Source: a virus. Taken from it: 33,018 nt of DNA. Each line of letters starts with the position of its first letter. Positions within the stretch are counted from its first letter, which is position 1. Of this stretch, positions 1 through 9,309 are shown in pieces. The stretch spans positions 1 through 33,018 of IMG/VR virus record IMGVR_UViG_3300026479_000029. The stretch is one strand, 5' to 3'. A model generated the notes under the pieces. That model ran no database searches, had not been told where the DNA came from, and saw only the letters and a program-made list of their open reading frames with translations. Position numbers and translations under genes: made by a program.

Positions 1-1248
1 AGAAACAATATTTTCTATAGAATCTAATCTTTCTACAATAGCAGCATATCTATTATTAGCTTGTATTAACAATTCAGTTGCATTTTCAAGAGCAGTTGTT
101 GTGTCCATGAATAAATCCATAGAGAAAGTTGTAAAATCATTTACACTTGTTTCTACACCAACATTATCTAATGAAGAATTAAATTTAAGATTTAATTTTA
201 AAGAAAATGCATTACCATTTAAACCTGTAACCTCGTTCGGTTTAAATTTAATTTGTTCGTTAATTTTAGAACCAGGTCCATAAGCGTCCTGTATATCATC
301 TAAAATTAATATTCCATATAAGTTAGTTGCTCTATTTGCAGAAATAGATTCGCTATAAATATCATAGTATACAAGAATGGCATTAAATGTAAACCTTTGT
401 CCCTTTTTAGCAAAATCTAATAGTGATTCTACTTCAACGTCATTATTAATTTCTTCATATGCAGTTGCATCGAAATTAATTCCAACGCTGTTAGTAGCAT
501 TAGTTTGAATATTATAATAAGCTCCACTACTTGACGTATATTCGTCAACAACAGTATTCATGTTTATGTTTGGATCAGGGTGTAATTGTGCCTCTCTGCC
601 CTCTACATAATCACTTGCATATAATTTTGTTGCAGTCGTATTATAATTTGTTGGTTTAAATAAAACAGTCGGAGTATAACCTACTGAAGTAGGTACATTA
701 ATATAGACTTCATGATACGTGTTACCTTGATATGCAACATCGTTTTCAGCATCTATTGTTCCTAAATATTTAACAACTCTATCGTAGTTATCACTAGCAA
801 ACGTACCATTAACTTTTTCGGTATAATTACCAACAAGTGTCTGGTTAGAATCAGCTGCAATAAAATCTACTGCACCCAAAGAACTTAACCATTTAAAAAA
901 TATCTTTTCAGAATCTGATTGTAATATTATTGGATCATAATCATCGTCTTTTAATAACAGCTCTTCTAAGTTAAGCGCATAATTTTGGAATGTTTGTGCA
1001 AAATCCACATTAGGCATTCCAGCAACATATGCATCACCTGAAGGTTGTTTAAGATTTAATTCAAAATCTATTGTGTTAGAGCCATTAACAGAATCAGTAA
1101 AATCTGGAAGATCTAATAAAGCGTATTTACTAAACTCAAAATTTAAATCTGAACTATTAAAAGCCCTAGTCATGTCTCTCGCAGAAGATGCGAAAGCATA
1201 CATTGTGCCGCCCATTGGCTGCGGTATTCTAACTAGAGGAGTTGCCAT
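1..1248 (-). CDS. Virion structural protein, 3' end outside window (partial)
   Basis: An open frame runs from an ATG at 1248 to base 1 with no stop, giving 416 visible residues that begin MATPLVRIPQ; the C-terminus lies beyond the left edge. The start sits 18 bases after the stop of the short fibre-like gene, in the same direction, so it belongs to the baseplate operon. The visible part is rich in Asn, Thr, Asp and Tyr and looks beta-structured. The last ~35 visible residues (around TALENATELL and IVERLDSIENI) look like the start of a coiled coil. By position after the gp6/gp7-like genes it is probably a tail-fibre, fibre-attachment or outer baseplate protein. I do not recognise the family, so the role is inferred from context and composition only. 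Confidence 0.75.
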   Translation of the reverse strand, partial: MATPLVRIPQPMGGTMYAFASSARDMTRAFNSSDLNFEFSKYALLDLPDFTDSVNGSNTIDFELNLKQPSGDAYVAGMPNVDFAQTFQNYALNLEELLLKDDDYDPIILQSDSEKIFFKWLSSLGAVDFIAADSNQTLVGNYTEKVNGTFASDNYDRVVKYLGTIDAENDVAYQGNTYHEVYINVPTSVGYTPTVLFKPTNYNTTATKLYASDYVEGREAQLHPDPNINMNTVVDEYTSSSGAYYNIQTNATNSVGINFDATAYEEINNDVEVESLLDFAKKGQRFTFNAILVYYDIYSESISANRATNLYGILILDDIQDAYGPGSKINEQIKFKPNEVTGLNGNAFSLKLNLKFNSSLDNVGVETSVNDFTTFSMDLFMDTTTALENATELLIQANNRYAAIVERLDSIENIVS

Positions 1249-1266
1249 CTATTCTTTAAGTTTTGT

Positions 1267-1833
1267 TTATACTATTGTTGTGTTGTGCGATGAGATAATA
1301 TACCATTTATTATCAAAACATCTTAATGTAACTGTTGAGTTTAATCCTTCGAGTGTAATAGATGTAGCACCTAAAGTAGCTCCTGTACCTGATAACACAG
1401 ATTTAGAACTACCGTCAACATTAATAATTGTTACCTCTTGTCCATCTACCGCTTCTGGTAATGTAAAGTGACTATCAATAAAGTAAGTAACCGCAGTTAT
1501 TGAAACTGGTGTAACTTGTGTTGTTGGTGTAGCAGCAGTTCCTAAGACTCCGCTTTTTACTAAATCTCCATCTAATTTTACAGATGAATTAAAAATTGCA
1601 GCAGTGTTAAACGCGGCACCTAAATTATTTACTAATAATAAGTTAGCACCGTTCTGTGTAACAGTTAACGATGAAGTAGATACGCTAGCGACTCCACTTA
1701 AAATTAAGGTAGTTGGGTTTAACAAGGCCGTAACAGATGCTAACTCATCATTTAACAACTCAAAGTTGCTATTGATGATCGGTCTCGATGAAGAAACTGA
1801 ATCAGTTCCTAAAATTTCAGTAATGTTTGCCAT
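1267..1833 (-). CDS. Short fibre-like structural protein
   Basis: This 188-residue protein begins MANITEILGTDSVSSSRPII, followed by NSNFELLNDELASV. That pattern of a small N-terminal motif and a short helix is common at the start of phage fibre and trimeric appendage proteins. The rest is rich in Thr, Val, Ser, Leu and Ala in alternating short strands, as expected for a trimeric beta-rich shaft or tip. It lies between the gp7-like gene, with a 14-base gap, and the partial structural gene downstream. No enzyme motif is visible. A fibre, fibritin-like or decoration role is inferred from composition and neighbours. Confidence 0.6.
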   Translation of the reverse strand: MANITEILGTDSVSSSRPIINSNFELLNDELASVTALLNPTTLILSGVASVSTSSLTVTQNGANLLLVNNLGAAFNTAAIFNSSVKLDGDLVKSGVLGTAATPTTQVTPVSITAVTYFIDSHFTLPEAVDGQEVTIINVDGSSKSVLSGTGATLGATSITLEGLNSTVTLRCFDNKWYIISSHNTTIV

Positions 1834-1847
1834 TTTTATTGTTTTTA

Positions 1848-4592
1848 TTATTTTACTTTTAACATGTTCCTATTTACAAGGTTTTTATTTCCATTTGTAT
1901 CTTCAGTTTCTAGCTGAATATTGTAGTACCCAGGTTCTTTAAAGATATATGTAAGCCACATATTATTATAGTATATATCAGTGATTTTTGGGTTAGTTAT
2001 ATTTGTGATAGTCCATTTAGCATTTTTACTTCCAGGGAATCTAGAAATATCTGTTGAAAATGTAACATGTGTAGATCTTTCAACCTCTGCATAATCATTA
2101 AATACTCTGGTGTCGTCCCATGTTGGATTGTAATGTTGTACGTGAATTTCACCGCTAATATTAGCGTTTGATGAATTATTAATTTTTATTATCGAAGCGT
2201 CTTCAAAATCATAAGTTTTTGAGTATTCTTTTCCTACAACCAATATGAATTTAAAAACATCACTTACATCATTATCGTCAGAATCTTCAAATATTGCGTT
2301 ATAATTAAATTTACTAATAACATAGTCTTCACTTTGTTGTAATTCATTCATTATTTGAGTCCAACCATTTACATCATTAAACGTGGTTGGTGTAGCATTA
2401 ACTATTTGATGAGATCCTGTGCTTATTTCTCCAGTTTTTGGATCTTTATGTGTTATTACTAAGGTATCACCTTGTTGTATATCATTTATTTTGAAACTTG
2501 AAGTTAAATCAGGTCCAACTCTCATGAAATGCCACGCTAAATGCTCAGTGTCTTTCCAATCAAACGTTGATTCGTCCCATGTATATGGTCCAGTAGTTTC
2601 ACTATATGCAGTTTCAGAATAAATATCTAAATACCTACTAACAGTTGAAAATCTAACTCCTTGATCTTCTTCAAAGTGAATGTAATTTGCTCTATCTAAT
2701 GTTAAATAAAGAGTAGCAATATCATCATCGATAGTTGTTACATTATCTTGAGGTTGATTCCAATAACCACCTGATTTTTGCCACGGTAGATTTTTATTAT
2801 CCCATGAATCATCTTCTAACCACTTATAAATACCGTATAATTCTAGATTTTTAAGTTTTACATCTATTAGATCTTTCATTCTATAATGAGATCTGTGCCC
2901 AAAGAGATCATATGTTCTCATCTCGACAGTATATATGTCATCATGTGGTAATATCAATGGAAGAATCAAATAATCATCTATCGCACCCCTATAAGTCTGA
3001 TCATACCCTTTATTTTTACTTGTAATAATCCATTCTATTTCATAAACCCATGCTTTCCACCAATCGTTCCATGTAATTAACAAAGTATCGTTTGGATTGT
3101 GAGCATCTTCCCAAGTAAATTTAGCTTCATCCCAAATATCATCAAATGATTCTGTACCGTCTAATAATACAGGACATCCAATTGGAATGTTAGGGTTATA
3201 AGAATATAATTCTTGATTATGATATGTTTCATAAAACTCTCTAAATATACTCTTTAATTCTGTTCTATTATTTGGGGTTAATGTATGTTCTTGTCCGCTT
3301 TTAGTATTTAAGAATAAATTATAGTTATTAGAATCATCATCTTGATTAAGCGATGGTTTTAAAACCATTGACATATCTTCTATAAATAACTGTCTATCGT
3401 TAGGAAATACATTAAACTTAATATCATGTCCTTCACTAAAGAAATCAATGCCATTTTGAATATTCCATACATTTATATTTCTTTGAGAGAAGTAATCTCC
3501 TTCGGCAGTAATATCTATAATTTTTGCTTGAAGCGGTAAATAATCTTTTTGTAACTTTGCCTTTAAACCATATAGTTTAATAAGTACTTCTTCTGGTGTA
3601 TAATCAAAAACCTCATCAACATTAGGAATATCCCAATGATCAAATGTTCCATTCGGCTCGTTTAATCTATATACAAGACTAAACTTACTAGTTTTTTTCA
3701 TTGTACTAGAAGGCAGTTTAAACGCTAATTTCTTTCTAGTGTTTTCACCCCTAACAGAAGAGTTAGGAACTGGAACTGCAAATAATTTACCAAAGTTCTT
3801 AACAGAATTATTAACATTTAACCAATATTCCTTAAGTGTTATTTTGTCATAACCAAAGAAATCTATTGCATTCAATATTGCTTTATATGTACCAACAAAT
3901 GGTTTTATGTTGTGTAATTCTAAAAGTAATTCCTTTCTTTTCTTATTCAGTAATTTATAATCAGGTGACATTTCACTAATGTCATGATCTTTAAATAACA
4001 TAAAATCAGATTCATCTAATGTAGCTCCAAAGTTTTGAAGAAGAATTTTGGTTCTTTCATCTTCAGCAACTACTTCACCATAAACTTCAATATCTGCTAT
4101 AAGTGTTTTTACACCCGCTGCGCTATGATAAATGTGCAAGTTTCTAACATGTGGTCCAGCTTTTAATGAATTTAACGCTATATTAATTTGAATAGCGGTA
4201 CTATCTTGTTCCCACAACGCCTTAGTACCATCATTAAATACCGCAACTTTACTAAAATCTATTAGATCAATAGTTTGAGATTTTAATTCTTTAATTACTG
4301 GAAGATTTCCAGAATGATCTATATTATATAGTGTAATATCTTTACTACCAAATCTAGTATCTTCACTCCATTCAAATATAAATTTATCGTTATCTGGTGT
4401 TTCAGATACTGGGAAATTTATAATAGGGTCTCCGAATAATTCACACTCTTCTAATATAAATAAATTAATAGTTTCATATAAACCAGCAGAAACCTCAGAT
4501 AAATGCACAGTTCCCTGATAAACATCAGAGTTATCCTTTACGAAGTTTAAATCATATTCTAATCCTTTAAAAAATCTTAAATTATCGTACAT
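1848..4592 (-). CDS. Large baseplate wedge protein, gp7/gpI position, with Ig/PKD-like domains
   Basis: This 914-residue protein follows the gp6-like gene and the small 94-residue gene; its ATG overlaps the upstream stop as TAATG, suggesting coupled translation. In T4 gp7 follows gp6 and in P2 gpI follows gpJ, so the position suggests the wedge component that bridges gp6-like dimers to the fibres. Around residues 229-258 there is a conserved-looking helical segment (KPFVGTYKAILNAIDFFGYD). Two later regions, around residues 490-600 and 810-914, look like Ig/PKD folds: each ends in a strand such as YTVEMRTYDLFG or GYYNIQLETEDTNG. Aromatic residues are frequent. The structural role is fairly safe; the exact gp7 equivalence is an inference from gene order. 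Confidence 0.65.
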   Translation of the reverse strand: MYDNLRFFKGLEYDLNFVKDNSDVYQGTVHLSEVSAGLYETINLFILEECELFGDPIINFPVSETPDNDKFIFEWSEDTRFGSKDITLYNIDHSGNLPVIKELKSQTIDLIDFSKVAVFNDGTKALWEQDSTAIQINIALNSLKAGPHVRNLHIYHSAAGVKTLIADIEVYGEVVAEDERTKILLQNFGATLDESDFMLFKDHDISEMSPDYKLLNKKRKELLLELHNIKPFVGTYKAILNAIDFFGYDKITLKEYWLNVNNSVKNFGKLFAVPVPNSSVRGENTRKKLAFKLPSSTMKKTSKFSLVYRLNEPNGTFDHWDIPNVDEVFDYTPEEVLIKLYGLKAKLQKDYLPLQAKIIDITAEGDYFSQRNINVWNIQNGIDFFSEGHDIKFNVFPNDRQLFIEDMSMVLKPSLNQDDDSNNYNLFLNTKSGQEHTLTPNNRTELKSIFREFYETYHNQELYSYNPNIPIGCPVLLDGTESFDDIWDEAKFTWEDAHNPNDTLLITWNDWWKAWVYEIEWIITSKNKGYDQTYRGAIDDYLILPLILPHDDIYTVEMRTYDLFGHRSHYRMKDLIDVKLKNLELYGIYKWLEDDSWDNKNLPWQKSGGYWNQPQDNVTTIDDDIATLYLTLDRANYIHFEEDQGVRFSTVSRYLDIYSETAYSETTGPYTWDESTFDWKDTEHLAWHFMRVGPDLTSSFKINDIQQGDTLVITHKDPKTGEISTGSHQIVNATPTTFNDVNGWTQIMNELQQSEDYVISKFNYNAIFEDSDDNDVSDVFKFILVVGKEYSKTYDFEDASIIKINNSSNANISGEIHVQHYNPTWDDTRVFNDYAEVERSTHVTFSTDISRFPGSKNAKWTITNITNPKITDIYYNNMWLTYIFKEPGYYNIQLETEDTNGNKNLVNRNMLKVK

Positions 4593-4876
4593 TATTTAGT
4601 TTTCTTTGTGTTTTCGTCAACGGTGTAATTTTTAAAATTATTTAAATATCTTGCACCCTTTAATAAATTCTTTAATGCGTCATCTAAGAATATTAAAAAA
4701 TGTTGCATAGTTTGATTTCTTTGAATGTGACCAGACAAAGACTTACTAATAAATTCTCCTGGAGCCAACTCATCATCGTAGTTAAATCCCGTGTGTAATC
4801 TATCATCCTTTCTAGATTTAGCAGAATCATATCTTCTACGTTGTCTATAGTTAAATAAATTTGTAAATAAACCCAT
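4592..4876 (-). CDS. Small protein between gp6-like and gp7-like genes
   Basis: This 94-residue basic protein has an Arg/Lys-rich N-terminal half (YRQRRRYDSAKSRKDDR) and a helical C-terminal half (FLIFLDDALKNLLKGARYL). It overlaps both neighbours by one base at TAATG junctions, so translation is probably coupled to the gp6-like gene upstream and the gp7-like gene downstream. Such tight coupling suggests a stoichiometric baseplate component or an assembly factor. I do not recognise the family and no catalytic motif is visible. Confidence 0.6.
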   Translation of the reverse strand: MGLFTNLFNYRQRRRYDSAKSRKDDRLHTGFNYDDELAPGEFISKSLSGHIQRNQTMQHFLIFLDDALKNLLKGARYLNNFKNYTVDENTKKTK

Positions 4877-6705
4877 TATTTAAGTGCCTTTCTATTTCCA
4901 GCTTGTACTCTAGTGTATATTGTTCTAGGCACAGGATCTGCTTCAAAGTTTATACTTACCGCAGCTTCAGCGTTAATTAACACATCATCTTCCATAACGT
5001 CACCATCTCTATCTAACCATCCGCCTCTAAAAACAGCAACTTCTTCTTTTTCCATTATAATATCACCCCACTGATCTAATCCTTTTACCTTAGGAGGAAT
5101 AACAGTATTTTCATCAACTGGAACCACCTTTACATCCTCTATTTTCTTAAAGAAAACATATTTTTGTTTTCCATTTCCTACAGTTTCCAGTGTTACTGGT
5201 TCTTGTGGAACCACGGTAGTAGTAATTGATTCATAATAACCAAGTCTTCTTGCTGTTTCTTCTGTCTCTGAAATGAACCTAACATTTACAGCGTCAATAC
5301 CTGCTACTTCTTCTAAGATATAAATAATATCAGACTTAGGCAGTTTATCTCTTCTTGTTATATTTAATAAGTATGTTGACATTCTCTCTCTTACAGCTGT
5401 GTAAATTTCATCCTTAGTATAACCTTCAAAGAATCTAATATTAATATCAATACTATATTTTCTTATCTGTGGCTTAACAAAAACAACTTCAGTTGTTACC
5501 ATTTGTTGGCCGCTATCTTCTAAAACCTTATGCATTGCATCATACTCACCTTGATCAAAGAACATTTCTTCTTGTGGTACAGTAAAGTAATCTTGATTTT
5601 TAGCTAATTTTTTATTAACATCTGGCACCGCAAAAATATAAATAACATTATCATCATCTAAATATTGATCGTCAGTAGTGTTATATGCATCTATGTAAGA
5701 AAACATATTATATCTTGACAAAAAGTATTCATAGTTATCAGGTGTAGCTAATACAAATGATTTACTTGCAAGTGGTGTCATTATTTTTGTAAATTGAGTA
5801 TTCTCTCTATCACTACCCATTTTTGGAGATGAAGTAACAGTTACATCTAAGAATTCATTTAAATCATGTTCTGTTCCATTAGAATCATAACCAGTTGCAT
5901 CCCACTTAATAGTTAGATCAGGTGAATCATCTAAATTACCAGCAATTCCAGAATGTTTTACATATTCCACTTTAATACTAGCACCATTTGGTGGCACCAT
6001 TCCAAAACTTCCATTTCCAAAATAAAGATCTAAACCTCCACTAATACCAGTTTTAATTAAATATGCTTTCTCATCAGATAATAGATCATAAAGAGATTCA
6101 TGCTTTGTCCATTGCTCACCATTAACACTTACAGTAACTTTACTATGATCAGTGATTCCACCAGTATTAATGTTAAATGATTGTAATTTTTCACCATTAG
6201 AAGTCACAGTTTGTGATTCAAATTTACCTTGAATTATTGCACTTTTAAATGCATTATAATTTGTTTTTTCTAATTTAAATAATTCAACAGAATTTAATAA
6301 AGTATACGTCATTCCGTTAGCATCAAATTTAATTTCTGATCTACCATTAATATTTAATAAACTTCCTGCTATTTTTGCCATATCAGCACCAGGTTTCCAT
6401 CTAAATATAATTTCACCAGTAGAAGCAAATCCTCTTGTCGCATCATGACCTGTCAATCTTGACATACCATATATTGATTCCGGTTGCTGTGCAGTATATA
6501 TGTTTTGTTCTACTACAGAATCCTCAATATAATACATAATAAGATCCATCATTTCTGATAGTACAGCTATTATTTGTGCAAACGGTGAAGCTAAAGTAAA
6601 CAAAGTGTTAGCTCTATTGTATACCCTAGAAATATAAGTTCTAGCATCAGCCTTAATAGACTCTGCTCCCGTTCTAATTGTACTTAAAAATTTTAATTCT
6701 GCCAT
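4876..6705 (-). CDS. Baseplate wedge protein, gp6/baseplate J-like
   Basis: This 609-residue protein follows directly after the gp25-like gene, the order W then J in P2. Family members form the inner ring of the baseplate that triggers sheath contraction. Seen in the sequence: an N-terminal helical segment (ADARTYISRVYNRANTLFTLASP), an extended middle beta region, then a stretch typical of J proteins around residues 415-490 with alternating strands and helices (IDINIRFFEGYTKDEIYTAVRERM, then KLPKSDIIYILEEVAGIDAVNVRF). The C-terminal ~110 residues form an extra beta-rich tail. The size is close to T4 gp6. Its stop overlaps the next gene start by one base. The J/gp6 call is well supported by pattern and neighbours; I could not run a profile search. 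Confidence 0.8.
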   Translation of the reverse strand: MAELKFLSTIRTGAESIKADARTYISRVYNRANTLFTLASPFAQIIAVLSEMMDLIMYYIEDSVVEQNIYTAQQPESIYGMSRLTGHDATRGFASTGEIIFRWKPGADMAKIAGSLLNINGRSEIKFDANGMTYTLLNSVELFKLEKTNYNAFKSAIIQGKFESQTVTSNGEKLQSFNINTGGITDHSKVTVSVNGEQWTKHESLYDLLSDEKAYLIKTGISGGLDLYFGNGSFGMVPPNGASIKVEYVKHSGIAGNLDDSPDLTIKWDATGYDSNGTEHDLNEFLDVTVTSSPKMGSDRENTQFTKIMTPLASKSFVLATPDNYEYFLSRYNMFSYIDAYNTTDDQYLDDDNVIYIFAVPDVNKKLAKNQDYFTVPQEEMFFDQGEYDAMHKVLEDSGQQMVTTEVVFVKPQIRKYSIDINIRFFEGYTKDEIYTAVRERMSTYLLNITRRDKLPKSDIIYILEEVAGIDAVNVRFISETEETARRLGYYESITTTVVPQEPVTLETVGNGKQKYVFFKKIEDVKVVPVDENTVIPPKVKGLDQWGDIIMEKEEVAVFRGGWLDRDGDVMEDDVLINAEAAVSINFEADPVPRTIYTRVQAGNRKALK

Positions 6706-6722
6706 TATTTATGTATACTTTT

Positions 6723-7079
6723 TTATAGCATGCTTATTTTTATAGCATATCTACTATCTATCGTAATATCTATGAACGCAATATCTCTAACTTCACCTCG
6801 AACAAAGTCAATGTTCACTTGAACATTGTATTTTGATGCTAATGGGCAATATGCATTAATCTGATCTACTATCACTGATTTAATATTATGTTCACTAGAA
6901 TTGAAATCATATATAAGTGTTTCTAAATCACATCCAAACTTATGATCCCCCATAACTTCACCACTATTAGTGAATAAAATTGTTTGAATCTGTGTGATCA
7001 ACATTTCTATTTCACCATTAGTCTGAACTTGATCTTCGTCGTAATTAGGATCGCTAGGATATTTTATATATAATTCCAT
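6723..7079 (-). CDS. Baseplate wedge protein, gp25/gpW lysozyme-like family
   Basis: This 118-residue protein has the size and layout of the gp25-like family, small wedge proteins that attach to the gp6/J ring and the first sheath disc. Diagnostic features: an N-terminal extended strand, a helix with a Leu/Ile-rich pattern (EIEMLITQIQTILFTNSGEV, residues 23-42), the FG-C-D-L-E-x-L-I-Y-D segment (residues 48-58) in place of the usual FGs.l...lf motif, a helix of the KSVIVDQINAY type, and a C-terminal strand pair ending in DITIDSRYAI. It lies 17 bases before the gp6-like gene. Despite the family nickname, no lysozyme activity is expected. Confidence 0.85.
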   Translation of the reverse strand: MELYIKYPSDPNYDEDQVQTNGEIEMLITQIQTILFTNSGEVMGDHKFGCDLETLIYDFNSSEHNIKSVIVDQINAYCPLASKYNVQVNIDFVRGEVRDIAFIDITIDSRYAIKISML

Positions 7080-7101
7080 TTATTTATTTATCTTCTTTTA
7101 T

Positions 7102-7944
7102 TTATGAATGCATCATCCAATCAACACCTTCGTCTCCTTGAATCTCTTCGTTAATCTCTGATAGCTCATCATCACCCATACTTTTAATGGCATCATAATC
7201 AAAATCAACATTACCAGGAAGGGCAAATTTAAAAATTGCTAATTTAGAACCAATAGATTGTTTTATTTTTGCACTCACATATCTAAAGAATATTTCATCT
7301 GAATATAATGCACAATCAGGGATAGTTTCATATATCTCTAAAATAACATCACCCTTTGGTGTATCACCCATAAATTTTAATTCTCCAGTTAAACTAGAAT
7401 AATGAAATGAAATAGGGTTTTCAAGTATTTGTCTAGACAAATCTGCCATAGAAGCGTTCAATACATAATACTGTAGTTCTTCTGCGGCTTCAGCCATACC
7501 AGAACCTTCATACATTCCTCTAAATAACATTCGCTCCATTGAAAAGTCAGAACCACCTTGGAATCTCACATCCATTCCGCCTCCGCCTCCATTCCAACCT
7601 GAAGCTAAGTCATATAAACCATATACTGAATATACACCTCCACCTCCGTCTGCACTTGGCCCAGGCAACGTAAGTGCTCTGTGGCTTTTAAAGTGTGATG
7701 TACTAAATACACTATTTGGAATATGGTATAAATTTTCTTTTACAGAATATTCATATTTTTTATAAAACCATTTTTTGGCTCTTTTAATTATATTAACAAT
7801 CTCTTTTTGTGGCAAATTAATAGGTACCATACATGCCCCAGTAATATCATCTCCTATTTCTTCTAAAAAAGTATTTAGACAATTTGGATCGAAATTTCTA
7901 CCAGAAGTTAAATCTTGGTTTGAACCGCTTCTAATTTCACTCAT
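7102..7944 (-). CDS. Virion structural protein of unknown class
   Basis: This 280-residue protein begins MSEIRSGSNQDLTSGR and has an N-terminal helical domain (EIVNIIKRAKKWFYKKYEYS, residues 48-67), a Gly-rich middle with two runs of four to five glycines around residues 100-123, and a mixed C-terminal domain ending in an acidic tail (MGDDELSEINEEIQGDEG). Gly-rich loops and the location just before the gp25-like gene suggest a baseplate or connector component. I have an impression that similar proteins occur in other large marine phages but cannot name the family. No enzymatic motif is visible. It starts 1 base after the stop of the amidoligase-like gene. Confidence 0.6.
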   Translation of the reverse strand: MSEIRSGSNQDLTSGRNFDPNCLNTFLEEIGDDITGACMVPINLPQKEIVNIIKRAKKWFYKKYEYSVKENLYHIPNSVFSTSHFKSHRALTLPGPSADGGGGVYSVYGLYDLASGWNGGGGGMDVRFQGGSDFSMERMLFRGMYEGSGMAEAAEELQYYVLNASMADLSRQILENPISFHYSSLTGELKFMGDTPKGDVILEIYETIPDCALYSDEIFFRYVSAKIKQSIGSKLAIFKFALPGNVDFDYDAIKSMGDDELSEINEEIQGDEGVDWMMHS

Positions 7945-7945
7945 T

Positions 7946-9256
7946 TTATTCTCTTATTTTTTTACTTACAACAATCTCAGTATCTTCAAATCTGGCATCT
8001 TTTGTTTTGAAACCCTCTCTGAATATACCTCCAATCATTTTACCTTTAAACATAGTATCTCTACCTGCAACATAACAGTTTATTAATTCACAACTACCAT
8101 GTGTATAACTAGATTCTACTTTTGATTCTTTTACCTTAGTGCCTTTGTATAAACTACCATACATGATAGCAGACCCAGTTATTTCACACCCATAAAAACT
8201 AGAATTAGTTACATTCCCAGCTATTTCACAATCTATAAATTCAAAATCTTCTAATTGATAAACAGTTGGAAACTTTCCATCTTTTATTTGTGTGGCTCCA
8301 TAATTAGAATCATAATTAATTAAGCCGGCAGTCATAGATCCATTTACTATAAGATCTACTACTCTATTCTTAAACCTTTCCCATTGCAATTTAATAATGA
8401 CTGGGTTATCTACTAAATCTACCAATATAGTTATGTCGGGATAATGTTCAGATACCTTAGAGTAGTCCTTTAGTATATCTGAGATAGGTTTATTTTTATT
8501 TAAAATTCTCTGTAATTCTATTTTATTCTCATCATTAAACCTGGAGTCATTACACGAATTCCACATTTGCATTAAAAATCTTTCAGTTAAATAAAGAATA
8601 TCATCTGATTTTTTCTCATAATCAGCTCCACCAATATACCTAAATTCTAAGTAATTCTTTTCTTTTTTGGAAAAATTAATTCCATAATATTTTGTGTCAG
8701 CAAATTTAAAATTGTTTGACGCTATATGATTACCATCAAAATGAAATGCTTCAATTTTTGGCATTACCCATTTTACACTCTTTGCATATGTAGAATTTTC
8801 ACGTTCAGGGAAAAACTTATAGATTTGTTTTTCATCAAATTCTAAAATAAATTTAAGAACATTCATTTTAGAAACAAGATCTTTATCTTCGAGATACTTT
8901 TTATCGAAAGATAAATTTATATGAATTGATGCTCTATCATTAGTATATCCATTTTCAGATATCCATTTTAACATCTTAATAACCACTAATCTGGCATTTC
9001 TATAAGAGATAGGTCCCGTAACCAACTCTGCTAATCCTTTACCACCAGACATATCTGGCTCAATTTTAAATTCTTCAGCAGATGGTACAAAATCAGAATG
9101 GGCTTTATCTTCTAATCTAATCTTTCGATCTAGAAGTTTTTCCAGAGCTTTTCTGGTTACTTCTAGATCGAGGTTAGAATAGAACTCAAACTCAACACCC
9201 ATGAGTGCTGCGTTTAGGATTGATTCTCTCGGAGAATCTATAGTTAATTTTTGCAT
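7946..9256 (-). CDS. Putative amidoligase (GCS-like fold) fused to a C-terminal beta-helix
   Basis: This 436-residue protein shows the motif series of the Amidoligase_2 group of carboxylate-amine ligases: GVEFEF near the N-terminus (residues 20-25), an acidic Glu/Asp pair then ELVTGP (residues 77-82), S-I-H-I-N (residues 110-114), and LEFRYIGG (residues 203-210). In this fold such acidic, His and Arg residues bind ATP, metal and substrate to form amide bonds, often on peptides or cell-wall precursors. From about residue 330 the chain changes to short repeats (EFIDCEIAGNVTNSSFYGC, ITGSAIMYGSLYKG) like a pentapeptide/beta-helix domain. It lies inside the baseplate operon, after the S1-like gene. 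The substrate is unknown; modification of a virion protein or of the host envelope is possible. Confidence 0.6.
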   Translation of the reverse strand: MQKLTIDSPRESILNAALMGVEFEFYSNLDLEVTRKALEKLLDRKIRLEDKAHSDFVPSAEEFKIEPDMSGGKGLAELVTGPISYRNARLVVIKMLKWISENGYTNDRASIHINLSFDKKYLEDKDLVSKMNVLKFILEFDEKQIYKFFPERENSTYAKSVKWVMPKIEAFHFDGNHIASNNFKFADTKYYGINFSKKEKNYLEFRYIGGADYEKKSDDILYLTERFLMQMWNSCNDSRFNDENKIELQRILNKNKPISDILKDYSKVSEHYPDITILVDLVDNPVIIKLQWERFKNRVVDLIVNGSMTAGLINYDSNYGATQIKDGKFPTVYQLEDFEFIDCEIAGNVTNSSFYGCEITGSAIMYGSLYKGTKVKESKVESSYTHGSCELINCYVAGRDTMFKGKMIGGIFREGFKTKDARFEDTEIVVSKKIRE

Positions 9257-9309
9257 ACTAAGATTATGATATTACCGTTTGATTATATATCACACTCTCG
9301 TTGCAATAG

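Noticed and set aside
1073-1942. Plus-strand open frames opposite the fibre-like and partial structural genes
   Set aside because: They lie antisense to coherent minus-strand genes, have no recognisable domains and show the composition of reverse-complement coding sequence.
6723-7079. Lysozyme activity for the gp25-like protein
   Set aside because: The family has a historical lysozyme label but the catalytic layout of lysozymes is not visible; it is a structural wedge protein.
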